This document shows positions 1-6,228 of a DNA stretch of 14,795 bases, in pieces (the stretch's first letter is position 1; each line of letters opens with the position of its first letter). The DNA is from Anaerolineaceae bacterium (lineage in GTDB: Bacteria > Chloroflexota > Anaerolineae > Anaerolineales > Anaerolineaceae). The position numbers and the translations under genes are program-made. Where the stretch lies: assembly GCA_017995665.1 (NCBI GenBank), contig JAGOIM010000019.1:1-14795 (forward strand), given 5' to 3'. The notes beneath the pieces were generated by a model. The model ran no database searches. It was not told the DNA's origin and saw only the letters and a list, made by a program, of their open reading frames with translations.

Positions 1-876
1 GCAATTGGGAGTGCGCTTGCCTTTGCCAATGCTTTGAATGAAGCCGGGAAGCAAACCCAAGTTGTTTTGCAAGATGGCATCAAAGAAAGCTTTCTTTTTC
101 TCCCCGGTGCAACTGAAATTGTAAACCGGGCAAGCCTTGATTTTGATTATTTAATTGTGGTCGATTGCTCTGACCGGTATCGGGTTGGCAGCATTTTAGA
201 AGGCCTGCCCAAGCCCAATTTAGTGGTCGACCACCACAAAACCCATGATGATTTTGGCGAAATTGACTATGTGGAAGCCGAATCTGAAGCCACAGCGCTT
301 ATGTTGGCAGAGAAACTGCCAGATTGGGGTTTGGAAGTCAGCAAAGAAACAGCTGATTGTTTGATGGTTGGCTTGCTGACAGATACCCTTGGTTTCCGGA
401 CGAATAACGTCACACCGAAAGCCTTGCGCGTTGCCGCAAACTTGATGGAGAAGGGCGTTGACTTAGCCAGTGTCTATCATCAAAGCCTTGTCAGAAAAAG
501 TTTTGCCGAATTAAGATACTGGGGGCAGGGTTTAAGCAATTTAGAACTATTTAAAGGGGTCTTAACATCAACTCTTACACTTAATGATAGAATTATTGCA
601 AGTTATCCAGATAATGACGATGCTGATTTGATTAATGCGCTTACGGTTGTACCGGAGGCATTAATTACCGTATTATTTGTTGAACAAGAACACGGCTCAG
701 TAAAAGTGAGTTGGCGATCGGTTAAAGGTCTGGATGTATCTCAAATTGCAAGCAATTTTGGCGGTGGCGGCCATGCTTCTGCAGCAGGCGCCGACATCAC
801 CGGAAAATTGGGAGATGTTAAAATAATGGTGTTGAAAGCAACCCATGAGTATTTAGAAGTAAAGGGGTATGAATAG
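1..876 (+). CDS. nrnA: DHH/DHHA1 phosphoesterase, 5' truncated by window edge (NrnA-type nanoRNase/pAp phosphatase)
   Basis: This is the 3' part (291 residues) of a DHH-family phosphoesterase. The reading frame is open from base 1, and the first residues, AIGSALAFANAL, match what follows the metal-binding DGDAIGS motif, so the true start lies before the window. The DHH signature (VVDHHKTHDD, visible residues 75-84) is followed by the ATALM helix and GLLTDT, and the DHHA1 substrate-binding motif GGGGHASAAG is near residues 254-263. NrnA-type members degrade 2-5 nt RNA and dephosphorylate 3'-phosphoadenosine 5'-phosphate in the cytoplasm using Mn2+. The position directly before truB fits the common nusA-infB-rbfA-nrnA-truB order. 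The stop overlaps the chosen truB start by 8 bases, indicating translational coupling. The family assignment is firm; the substrate is inferred from context. Confidence 0.9.
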   Translation, partial: AIGSALAFANALNEAGKQTQVVLQDGIKESFLFLPGATEIVNRASLDFDYLIVVDCSDRYRVGSILEGLPKPNLVVDHHKTHDDFGEIDYVEAESEATALMLAEKLPDWGLEVSKETADCLMVGLLTDTLGFRTNNVTPKALRVAANLMEKGVDLASVYHQSLVRKSFAELRYWGQGLSNLELFKGVLTSTLTLNDRIIASYPDNDDADLINALTVVPEALITVLFVEQEHGSVKVSWRSVKGLDVSQIASNFGGGGHASAAGADITGKLGDVKIMVLKATHEYLEVKGYE

Positions 877-1804
877 AGGAATTATGGATTATAGAGAACC
901 TCAGGATAATTTAGCCAAAAGGGTCTCCGGCGTTTTAATCGTCGATAAACCGATTGGCATGACTTCGCACGATGTCGTGCAACATGTTCGACGTGGCACC
1001 CGTATCAAACGGGCAGGACATACCGGCACGCTTGATCCCCGAGCATCCGGTGTTCTGGTCGTCCTTGTTGGCCCGGCTGTTCGTTTGAGCGAGTTTGTCT
1101 CCGCATCAGACAAACATTATCAAGCTGTCATTAAATTTGGTATGACCACCGATACTTACGACCTTGAAGGCGAAGTAACCAGCCGAAGACCGGTTGATAT
1201 TAGTTTTGAAGAACTCGAAGAAGCTCTCAGCGGCTTTGTCGGAGAAGTCGAACAAACGCCTCCGGTCTATTCCGCTTTGAAAATTAACGGAAAACCCGCA
1301 TATGAGTATGCCCGTGAAGGCAAAGAAATTGAAATGGAATCACGTACGGTTACCGTCCACAGTCTGGAATTGCTCGATTGGGATCCGCCTGAGGCAGTGA
1401 TTGATATTCAATGCTCTTCCGGCACTTATGTCCGTTCGCTGGCATCCGACCTGGGAGAAAAACTCGGCAGTGGTGCAACCCTGACCGGTTTGCGCCGGAC
1501 GAAAAGCGGAAAATTTGGCTTGCGTGATGCAGTCTCACTTCGTCGTCTGGAAGAAGCCTTTGAAAATGGCGACTGGTATAAATATCTTTTACCGGCAGCT
1601 GAAGCTTTGGGCGATTGGTACACAATTGCGCTCACAGCTGATCAAATCGACGAAGTCAGCCATGGGCATCGGGTTCCGGGCGAAGCCAATTTGGAACACG
1701 GTCTGAAAGCAAGAGCGATTGGTGAGGATGGTGAGTTGGTGGCACTGGTGGAGTATGACAGTGAAACCAACGAATGGCAGCCTCGAAAAGTGTTCGCTAA
1801 CTAA
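869..1804 (+). CDS. truB: tRNA pseudouridine(55) synthase TruB
   Basis: TruB isomerises uridine 55 in the T-psi-C loop of tRNAs to pseudouridine. The N-terminal motif GVLIVDKPIGMTSHDVV (residues 21-37) is typical, and the catalytic aspartate is D56 in GHTGTLDPRASG. The SSGTYVRSLASDLG block (183-196) and LRRTKSGKFGL (208-218) are the usual later motifs. The C-terminal 70 residues look like a PUA-type or TruB C-terminal RNA-binding extension. The length of 311 is normal. Two starts are possible: ATG 869, which overlaps the previous gene, and ATG 884, preceded by AGAGGA at only 3 bases. Neither has an ideal ribosome site, and the conserved core starts after both. A terminator hairpin follows the stop. 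Confidence 0.95.
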   Translation: MNRGIMDYREPQDNLAKRVSGVLIVDKPIGMTSHDVVQHVRRGTRIKRAGHTGTLDPRASGVLVVLVGPAVRLSEFVSASDKHYQAVIKFGMTTDTYDLEGEVTSRRPVDISFEELEEALSGFVGEVEQTPPVYSALKINGKPAYEYAREGKEIEMESRTVTVHSLELLDWDPPEAVIDIQCSSGTYVRSLASDLGEKLGSGATLTGLRRTKSGKFGLRDAVSLRRLEEAFENGDWYKYLLPAAEALGDWYTIALTADQIDEVSHGHRVPGEANLEHGLKARAIGEDGELVALVEYDSETNEWQPRKVFAN

Positions 1805-1816
1805 AACAAAAACGAC

Positions 1817-1846
1817 GCCCCACCCATTCAAAAAGGTGGGGCTTTT
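1817..1846 (+). terminator. Rho-independent terminator or attenuator between truB and ribF
   Basis: An 8-bp perfect stem, GCCCCACC (1817-1824) with GGTGGGGC (1835-1842), has a 10-base A-rich loop and is followed by TTTTA. It lies 12 bases after the truB stop and 15 bases before the ribF start. The U-tract is short, so partial read-through into ribF is likely. Confidence 0.75.
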
Positions 1847-1861
1847 ACTATAGGAAGCCTG

Positions 1862-2791
1862 ATGACGCTTATAATGAACGATTGGCCAGAAAGTCAACTT
1901 GCGCCGGCATGGGTTACCATCGGCAAGTTTGACAGCGTGCATTTGGGTCACCAGAAGTTGATTGAAGAGCTAATTGAGCATGCCGACGCAGATAATGTTC
2001 AATCGATTGTCCTCACTTTTTGGCCCCATCCAAAAGTGTATTTTAATCAAAGAACAGAAAATTACATTCTCAATAACCGTGAAGAAAAAAGAGCCCTGCT
2101 AAAAAAAACCGGCATTGACAGGATTCTTTGTTTGCCCTTTAACCAACATTTGGCAGATATGACAGCTGAAGAGTTTTTGAGCAAACTGAACAGCCTGGTT
2201 CCGCTCAAAGGTTTATTGGTGGGAGAAAGATTTGCCTTAGGCAAAGACAAAGGAGGCAGCGGCAAAACGCTCCAGGATATCTGTGACCGTTTGGGCTTCC
2301 CTTGCATTCATATCCCACCGGTTTTGCTCGATGGCGAAGTCGTTTCTTCCCAAAGAATCAGACGCGAGCTGGATGCAGGCAGGGTCGATTGTGTGGCGCG
2401 TTTGCTTGGCCGTCCTTATTCCCTTTCCGGAAATGTTGCACCGGGGAACCAACGTGGTTCAAAACTCGGTTTTCCAACCGCAAACCTCTATTTTGACGTC
2501 CAGAGAAAGCTACCCCGCTTTGGTGTTTATGCCACCCGAGTTGAATTGGAAGGCAAAATCTATCAGGGTGTGACTAGTGTTGGCGTTCGCCCGACATTTC
2601 AAGACGGCAATTTTCCAAGTGTCGAGACGCTTTTGCTCGATTTTAATGAGGATATTTACGGAAAATTGATGACCGTGAATTTCGTCAAATATTTGCGTGA
2701 CGAAGTAAAATATAGCCAGATACAAGATTTGATCGACCAAATTGAACAAGACAAAATCGACGCCAGGAGGGCACTTAGCAATGGATTTTAA
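1862..2791 (+). CDS. ribF: Bifunctional riboflavin kinase/FAD synthetase RibF
   Basis: RibF phosphorylates riboflavin to FMN and adenylates FMN to FAD. The N-terminal nucleotidyltransferase domain shows TIGKFDSVHLGHQ (residues 19-31), where the usual GNFDG is GKFDS, plus TFWPHP (52-57) and the SSQRIRREL helix (162-170). The C-terminal kinase domain shows RGSKLGFPTANL (198-209), GVTSVGVRPTF (236-246) and VETLLLDF (254-261). A total of 309 residues is normal for the two-domain enzyme. The start at 1862 has AGGAAG (1852-1857) four bases upstream; ATG 1874 is an alternative. The 3' end overlaps the next gene by 11 bases, so FAD synthesis is coupled to a flavin-dependent enzyme. Confidence 0.95.
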   Translation: MTLIMNDWPESQLAPAWVTIGKFDSVHLGHQKLIEELIEHADADNVQSIVLTFWPHPKVYFNQRTENYILNNREEKRALLKKTGIDRILCLPFNQHLADMTAEEFLSKLNSLVPLKGLLVGERFALGKDKGGSGKTLQDICDRLGFPCIHIPPVLLDGEVVSSQRIRRELDAGRVDCVARLLGRPYSLSGNVAPGNQRGSKLGFPTANLYFDVQRKLPRFGVYATRVELEGKIYQGVTSVGVRPTFQDGNFPSVETLLLDFNEDIYGKLMTVNFVKYLRDEVKYSQIQDLIDQIEQDKIDARRALSNGF

Positions 2792-4220
2792 GCGAAGAAT
2801 TTACCGATTGAGTTCCCGGAACTTGAGCGCAGAAACGATTGCGGTTACGTTTGCAAAAACCTCGCGCTCACCGGAACCTTTTGACCAAATCGCCGCGGAA
2901 TTAAGCGAAGAAAGCAGCAGTGAGTTTAGCGAAAAATGGATTGTGGGCTATGGGCACAGCAGCGTCGCCGAACATGCCGTCTTGCATCTTGCGCTGGAAA
3001 ATGTCTCCCGTTTGGCGATTGAAACCATCGAAAACAATCGCCTTGCTTCGTATACCGAGAAGTCAACCCGTTATCAACAGTGGGATGCCACTGCTTTTGT
3101 CACCCCGCCAGAAATTCACCATAGTCCCTTTGCCCGGGATTATGAAGAAAAAATGAGTAAACTCTTCAAAATTTATGAAGAAATTTTAGACGGACTCTTA
3201 CCTTGGGGACAGGCGCAAACGCCACGCAAAGAGAATGAGAACGAAAAAGTCTGGCTCAATCGTGCGCGACTTAAGGCAGTGGATGTGGCGCGTTTTGTTT
3301 TGCCGGCTGCATCGATGGCGAATGTTGGATTGACGATTAACGCCCGCGCTTTGGAATATGCGATTAAGAAAATGCTTTCCTCTGAATTGATGGAAGTGCG
3401 TCTGATTGGCGGAGAACTGAAACAAGTTGCAACCCAAGAACTGCCCACACTCGTCAAATATGCCGAACCGATTCCCTATCTGCCCGCTCTGACCGATTTT
3501 GCCCGTAATATGGCCGCAAAGGTTGAAAACCAATCGCACCAAGCCTTCCAGCTTAGCTCGATTGACCCGGATGGCGAGGATAAGGTTTTAGCCGCCATGC
3601 TTTACCGCTTTGGCAATTCCGGTTTTGAGGAATGCTTGCACTACGTCAAAGGGCTCTCTCTCGAGGAGAAGTCGGAAATGGTTGACAAACTTTTCGAAAA
3701 CGTCGGTAAATTCGACATTCCTTTGCGAGAGTTGGAATATGCCAACATCAGTTTCGATTTGATTATGGATCAGGGCGCCTGGTTTGAGTTCAAACGCCAT
3801 CGCATGATGAGCCAAACCGTTCAAAGCTTTGGGATTGAGCATGGTTATGCCATTCCCTTGGCAATTAGCGAAGCTGGCTTGGTTGAAAAATATTCTGAGA
3901 GTATGGACGATATGGCAAAGCTCTATCAAAAGATCGCCGCCTGGAATCCGCAAGTGGCGGCATACGTCCTGCCGAATGCCTTCAACAGGCGAGTCTACTG
4001 CCAGGCGAATTTGCGCTCGCTTTTCCATTTCATCAAACTGAGAACCGCTCCAAATGCTCATTTTTCAATTCGCCACCTCGCTTATGGGATGCTCGAATTG
4101 CTCAAACCCCATTATCCGCTCTTTGCGGAAAAGATTATGGCGAAAGATGGCATCGGAAGCCAAAGCCTGGAAGAAGAATATTTTAGTAATCTTGCTCATA
4201 TGACGGAAAAATCTTCTTGA
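2781..4220 (+). CDS. thyX: Tandem-domain ThyX-like protein (FAD-dependent thymidylate synthase family)
   Basis: This protein of 479 residues is about twice the usual ThyX length (roughly 210-260) and has two related halves. The N-terminal half has YGHSSVAEH (57-65), NRLASYTEKSTRY (86-98) and VARFVLPAA...INARALEYAIKKML (169-199). The C-terminal half has RHRMMSQTVQS (339-349) and AAYVLPNAF...NLRSLFHFIKLR (393-421). ThyX methylates dUMP to dTMP using methylene-tetrahydrofolate and FAD, and its signature is RHRxxSxNxxSxRY. Here the N half keeps the SxxxSxRY end without RHR, while the C half keeps RHRxxS without the RY end, so the active site may be formed jointly. The start at 2781 is chosen because AGGAGG (2765-2770) lies 10 bases upstream. 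It overlaps ribF by 11 bases. The family is clear; activity is inferred. Confidence 0.85.
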   Translation: MDFKRRIYRLSSRNLSAETIAVTFAKTSRSPEPFDQIAAELSEESSSEFSEKWIVGYGHSSVAEHAVLHLALENVSRLAIETIENNRLASYTEKSTRYQQWDATAFVTPPEIHHSPFARDYEEKMSKLFKIYEEILDGLLPWGQAQTPRKENENEKVWLNRARLKAVDVARFVLPAASMANVGLTINARALEYAIKKMLSSELMEVRLIGGELKQVATQELPTLVKYAEPIPYLPALTDFARNMAAKVENQSHQAFQLSSIDPDGEDKVLAAMLYRFGNSGFEECLHYVKGLSLEEKSEMVDKLFENVGKFDIPLRELEYANISFDLIMDQGAWFEFKRHRMMSQTVQSFGIEHGYAIPLAISEAGLVEKYSESMDDMAKLYQKIAAWNPQVAAYVLPNAFNRRVYCQANLRSLFHFIKLRTAPNAHFSIRHLAYGMLELLKPHYPLFAEKIMAKDGIGSQSLEEEYFSNLAHMTEKSS

Positions 4221-4246
4221 TAGTCAAAAAAGGTATAATCAAGAAG
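4213..4246 (+). promoter_or_regulatory. Candidate promoter inside a 9-bp inverted repeat
   Basis: A consensus -10 hexamer TATAAT (4234-4239) lies 44 bases before the lipoprotein ATG. It sits just inside a perfect inverted repeat, CTTCTTGAT (4213-4221) and ATCAAGAAG (4238-4246), that begins within the end of the preceding coding region. The -35 box is weak: TTGATA at 4217 is only 11 bases from the -10. There is no T-run after the repeat, so an operator or a regulatory hairpin fits better than a terminator. A second small hairpin, GCTGG/CCAGC (4249-4253 and 4259-4263), follows. Confidence 0.4.
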
Positions 4247-4282
4247 TTGCTGGGATTGCCAGCGGAAAGGATATTTTAAACA

Positions 4283-4687
4283 ATGAAAAAAAGAATGATG
4301 GTTTTATTAAGTTTGTTGCTGGTCTTTTCGTTTGCCCTGACAGCCTGTGGCAGTAAAGAGGAACCCAAAGAGGGCTCAACTGTGAACTTGCCGGCGATAG
4401 AATCCGGTAATACAGATCATAGCTACCCGATCAACACTGGCGATGCCTACCCAATCACCTATGAACCGGCGATTGCATACCCAACCGACCCAAGCAGCCC
4501 GGATTATGACGCCCAAATGGACGACTTTTTGACCGAGGTTTTTGGTGAAGCAGCTGCTAACCTCAAAACCCAGGCAAGCGGTTTGGACGCCCAGCAAATT
4601 CGTGAATTGCTGAATGGTTCGGATTATATCAATATTCCGCTTTCAGAAGGCGAGAGGACAGCTATCGTTGAATGGCTTGCCAAATAA
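4283..4687 (+). CDS. Small YP-rich lipoprotein, function unknown
   Basis: This is a 134-residue predicted lipoprotein. It has a positively charged start (MKKRMM), a hydrophobic helix (residues 7-18) and a lipobox, LTAC, with C22 as the lipidation site. The mature part is acidic and begins with a flexible segment carrying repeated YP steps (SYPI, AYPI, AYPT; about residues 47-70). A short, probably helical region follows, ending in LSEGERTAIVEWLAK. No enzyme motif is visible and I do not recognise the family. An AAAGG (4266-4270) lies 12 bases before the ATG. A promoter candidate precedes the gene and a strong terminator follows, so it may be transcribed on its own. Its location next to folate/flavin genes does not suggest a role. 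Confidence 0.85.
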   Translation: MKKRMMVLLSLLLVFSFALTACGSKEEPKEGSTVNLPAIESGNTDHSYPINTGDAYPITYEPAIAYPTDPSSPDYDAQMDDFLTEVFGEAAANLKTQASGLDAQQIRELLNGSDYINIPLSEGERTAIVEWLAK

Positions 4688-4710
4688 GCGCTTTGTTTTC
4701 AACTGAATTA

Positions 4711-4733
4711 AACCCTCCTCGTGAGGGTTTTTT
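4711..4733 (+). terminator. Rho-independent terminator after the lipoprotein gene
   Basis: Stem AACCCTC (4711-4717) with GAGGGTT (4723-4729), a five-base loop, and a run of six T from 4728. It lies 23 bases after the stop codon at 4685-4687 and is a textbook terminator. Confidence 0.9.
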
Positions 4734-4781
4734 GTTTACGGAAACTTCTTATCGCGAATTGAGAAGAAAAAGACTATAGAC

Positions 4782-4864
4782 CCTGAGTTTCTCAATTTAG
4801 TGTCCTGAAAACATTTCTTTTCCTCGTTGAAAACAGATTATTTCAGCAAAATGAGAAAATCAGG
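4782..4864 (+). repeat. Hairpin element, copy A
   Basis: This 83-bp copy begins CCTGAGTTTCTCA (4782-4794) and ends TGAGAAAATCAGG (4852-4864), an inverted repeat with one mismatch. It differs from copy B at one position only (A4859 versus C5161). The adjoining internal sequences CCTGAAAA and TTTCAG are also partly complementary, so the single strand can fold into a long imperfect hairpin. Confidence 0.85.
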
Positions 4865-4943
4865 TCGTAAGCCAAATTGCTCTTTTCATACCGGCAATTT
4901 ATTTCGTAAGCAAACTTGCGCGTTTCAAGCCGGCAAGATCCTG
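4865..4943. repeat. Two imperfect 39-bp tandem units, each able to form a hairpin
   Basis: Both units start TCGTAAG (4865 and 4904) and contain TTTCA and CCGGCAA at matching positions. Unit 1 pairs AAATTGC (4874-4880) with GCAATTT (4894-4900). Unit 2 pairs CTTGC (4915-4919) with GCAAG (4933-4937). One base pair changes in a compensated way between the units (A4876-T4898 becomes C4915-G4937), which suggests that the fold matters. Confidence 0.55.
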
Positions 4944-4955
4944 GCAAATTATTAA

Positions 4956-4980
4956 GCCGGATTCAAAAACAGAATCCGGC
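4956..4980 (-). terminator. Hairpin, probable minus-strand terminator of the broken gene tail
   Basis: A perfect 9-bp stem, GCCGGATTC (4956-4964) with GAATCCGGC (4972-4980), has a 7-base loop. On the minus strand it lies about 28 bases after the stop codon of the gene remnant and is followed by TTAATAATTT, which fits a weak terminator in that orientation. Confidence 0.5.
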
Positions 4981-5008
4981 CTACAGTTAAGTCAGGAATT
5001 ATCCAAAC

Positions 5009-5088
5009 CTAAATTTTCTTTTCAATCTCGCCCAATGTTAAGGCGATGAAATCTTCAACGCTCATCACGCCGGGGTTATCTCCCCTGA
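5009..5088 (-). pseudogene. 3' remnant of an unidentified minus-strand gene
   Basis: On the minus strand the frame reads GDNPGVMSVEDFIALTLGEIEKKI and then a TAG stop (5009-5011). Its good amphipathic helix character and a plausible terminator behind the stop are what a genuine protein C terminus looks like. Reading upstream, the frame runs straight into hairpin copy B at 5083-5084 and no matching 5' part exists in the neighbouring sequence. It is best read as the tail of a gene carried or truncated by the repeat structure. The family is not recognised. Confidence 0.4.
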
Positions 5089-5166
5089 GTTTCTCAATTT
5101 AGTGTCCTGAAAACATTTCTTTTCCTCGTTGAAAACAGATTATTTCAGCAAAATGAGAAACTCAGG
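5084..5166 (+). repeat. Hairpin element, copy B
   Basis: This copy is 302 bases from copy A and in the same orientation. Its ends form a perfect 13-bp inverted repeat: CCTGAGTTTCTCA (5084-5096) and TGAGAAACTCAGG (5154-5166). The perfect ends suggest it is the less decayed of the two copies. Confidence 0.85.
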
Positions 5167-5189
5167 AGAAGAAAAAGACTATAGAGTAC

Positions 5190-5330
5190 GGCTGGGTTTC
5201 AACCCGGCCCCAAATTTATCTGAAACCGAAATGGTTTAGAACGGCTACTGGTTGTAGGGGTTACACCGCTCGCTTCGCATCGGGTGCTATAGAAACCCCG
5301 TCCGTACGGACAGTGCCTTGTGTCTGTCCG
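5190..5330. repeat. Cluster of hairpin-forming intergenic repeats
   Basis: Several inverted repeats lie close together. GGCTGGGTT (5190-5198) pairs with AACCCGGCC (5201-5209). GGGGTT (5257-5262) pairs with AACCCC (5294-5299), enclosing CACC/GGTG (5264-5267 and 5283-5286). GTCCGTACGGAC (5300-5311) is a perfect 12-bp palindrome, and CGGACAG (5307-5313) pairs with CTGTCCG (5324-5330). There is no open reading frame of note. From memory, similar structured repeats are common between genes in Anaerolineae genomes; this could not be checked here. Confidence 0.5.
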
Positions 5331-5382
5331 CCAGCGCAATTGATCAGACGAACATTACTTCCCAGATGAAATGCCCTCTTAA

Positions 5383-5420
5383 ACTAAAACAACCGCCTCA
5401 CCTGCGGTTGTTTTAGTCTT
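5383..5420. terminator. Strong bidirectional-looking terminator hairpin with no obvious upstream gene
   Basis: A perfect 14-bp stem, ACTAAAACAACCGC (5383-5396) with GCGGTTGTTTTAGT (5404-5417), has a 7-base loop. The T-rich right arm gives a U-rich 3' side and the A-rich left arm does the same on the other strand. The nearest intact plus-strand gene ends almost 700 bases upstream and already has its own terminator. This hairpin may be left over from a lost gene or may shield the next operon. Confidence 0.7.
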
Positions 5421-5555
5421 GATCTAAATAGTGTCTTTTCACAATCCGATCCTATTCGCGCTAATTTGAAAGGAGAGAAACAACAGTTGCGCGAACTTCC
5501 AATATATTAACACGCGTTACCTAATTTTTCTACCTCTGTATGTTAAATTTAGGTT

Positions 5556-5576
5556 AAATATTTCTAAGAAATATTT
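5556..5576. promoter_or_regulatory. 21-bp perfect A+T palindrome, possible operator
   Basis: AAATATTTCT (5556-5565) and AGAAATATTT (5567-5576) are exact inverted repeats around a single central A. The site is about 115 bases upstream of the lamin-tail/dnaX operon start, in A+T-rich sequence with no gene. It could be a binding site for a dimeric regulator; chance occurrence in A+T-rich DNA cannot be excluded. The rest of 5421-5690 shows nothing else that can be supported. Confidence 0.35.
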
Positions 5577-5670
5577 TATCTCGCAAAGAATTTTCAAAGC
5601 CACAAAAGCCCAGCTTCCTGGCGACTTTCTCTTGAAACCAGGCTCAAAGCGCATTTTCATCCGTTTTTTA

Positions 5671-5679
5671 TGCTATTAT
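5671..5679 (+). promoter_or_regulatory. Extended -10 promoter candidate for the lamin-tail/dnaX operon
   Basis: TGCTATTAT (5671-5679) matches an extended -10 element (TGnTATnnT). It ends only 12 bases before the ATG at 5692. Transcription would then begin about 5 bases before the start codon, giving an almost leaderless message. No ribosome-binding site is visible before that ATG, which agrees. No good -35 box is seen. Confidence 0.45.
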
Positions 5680-5691
5680 TAAGCCCTGATT

Positions 5692-6228
5692 ATGGATTTT
5701 TGGAAGAAGACTTTCCCTTTTATTTTGCTCAACATCTTTGTCTCAGCGACAACGGTTTTGTTGGTCATCTGGCTGACACAGAGCGGTTACATTCAACTTC
5801 CAACCAAGCCAACGCTTACACCGGTTGTTACCAAAATCAATCCATCAACCGAAGCACCCTTGGCTCAGGGCACAGCTGAAAAGCCAATTGCCGCAACTCC
5901 CAAAGCCTTTGACGACGAGGGGAGTTTGCTGATTGAAGGCGTTTTCGGAGCAGGGGAAATTAGCGTTGAATACATCCTGATTCGCAATCAGAGCGAAGCC
6001 CCTGTCAACTTATCCGGCTGGTCGATCCAATCCTCAAACGGGAAAAAGCTCGATCTGCCTCAACTTAGTCTCAACAAAAACGGTGCCGTTCGGCTATACT
6101 CTAAGCACGGCACAAATACTGTAATTGAACTTTATTGGAACTCAGACCAGGCTCTCTGGACATCCGGCAGTAAAATCCAACTTCTGGATACAAACGGAGA
6201 GCAGAAATCGGAATGGCAAGTTCCTTAG
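5692..6228 (+). CDS. Membrane-anchored lamin-tail domain protein
   Basis: This 178-residue protein has one N-terminal membrane helix (about residues 8-28) and then a Thr/Pro/Ala-rich linker (37-72). Its C-terminal lamin-tail (LTD) domain spans about residues 78-178. The LTD pattern is clear: LLIEGVFGAGEISVEYILIRN, then VNLSGWSI (105-112), a central GAVRLYS strand (131-137), LYWN and ALWTSGSKIQLLD (154-166). LTDs are small immunoglobulin-like folds found in many bacterial surface or secreted proteins, and their ligand is usually unknown. The linker and domain would lie outside the membrane. The gene precedes dnaX by 16 bases, so it is probably the first gene of the dnaX operon. No lipobox is present. 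The domain call is confident; the role is unknown. Confidence 0.85.
   Translation: MDFWKKTFPFILLNIFVSATTVLLVIWLTQSGYIQLPTKPTLTPVVTKINPSTEAPLAQGTAEKPIAATPKAFDDEGSLLIEGVFGAGEISVEYILIRNQSEAPVNLSGWSIQSSNGKKLDLPQLSLNKNGAVRLYSKHGTNTVIELYWNSDQALWTSGSKIQLLDTNGEQKSEWQVP

Larger units (their letters stand above)
4761..5185. mobile_element. Composite hairpin-element structure flanked by a 20-bp direct repeat
   Basis: The segment 4761-4780 (starting GAGAAG, ending CTATAGA) recurs exactly at 5166-5185. Between the copies lie two directly repeated 83-bp hairpin elements (4782-4864 and 5084-5166) and a 219-bp interior. Short elements with terminal inverted repeats, no coding capacity and flanking direct repeats resemble non-autonomous (MITE-like) elements, here arranged as a composite. 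No transposase is present in the window. The direct repeat could be a target duplication, although 19-20 bp is long, or it could be part of a larger repeat family. The mobile origin is inferred; the repeats are seen directly. Confidence 0.55.

Noticed and set aside
3588..4061. 157-codon open frame on the minus strand within the ThyX-like gene
   Set aside because: It lies antisense to a well supported coding region, has no ribosome site and no recognisable domain. It is a frame shadow, like the other antisense frames in truB, ribF, dnaX and recR.
4217..4239. TTGATA plus TATAAT as a full sigma70 promoter
   Set aside because: The spacing is 11 bases instead of about 17, so TTGATA cannot act as the -35 for this -10.
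5467..5500. Tiny leader ORF (TTG start after AAAGGAGAG, seven codons)
   Set aside because: Seven codons with a rare start and no downstream attenuator in range; a chance match to a ribosome site is more likely.
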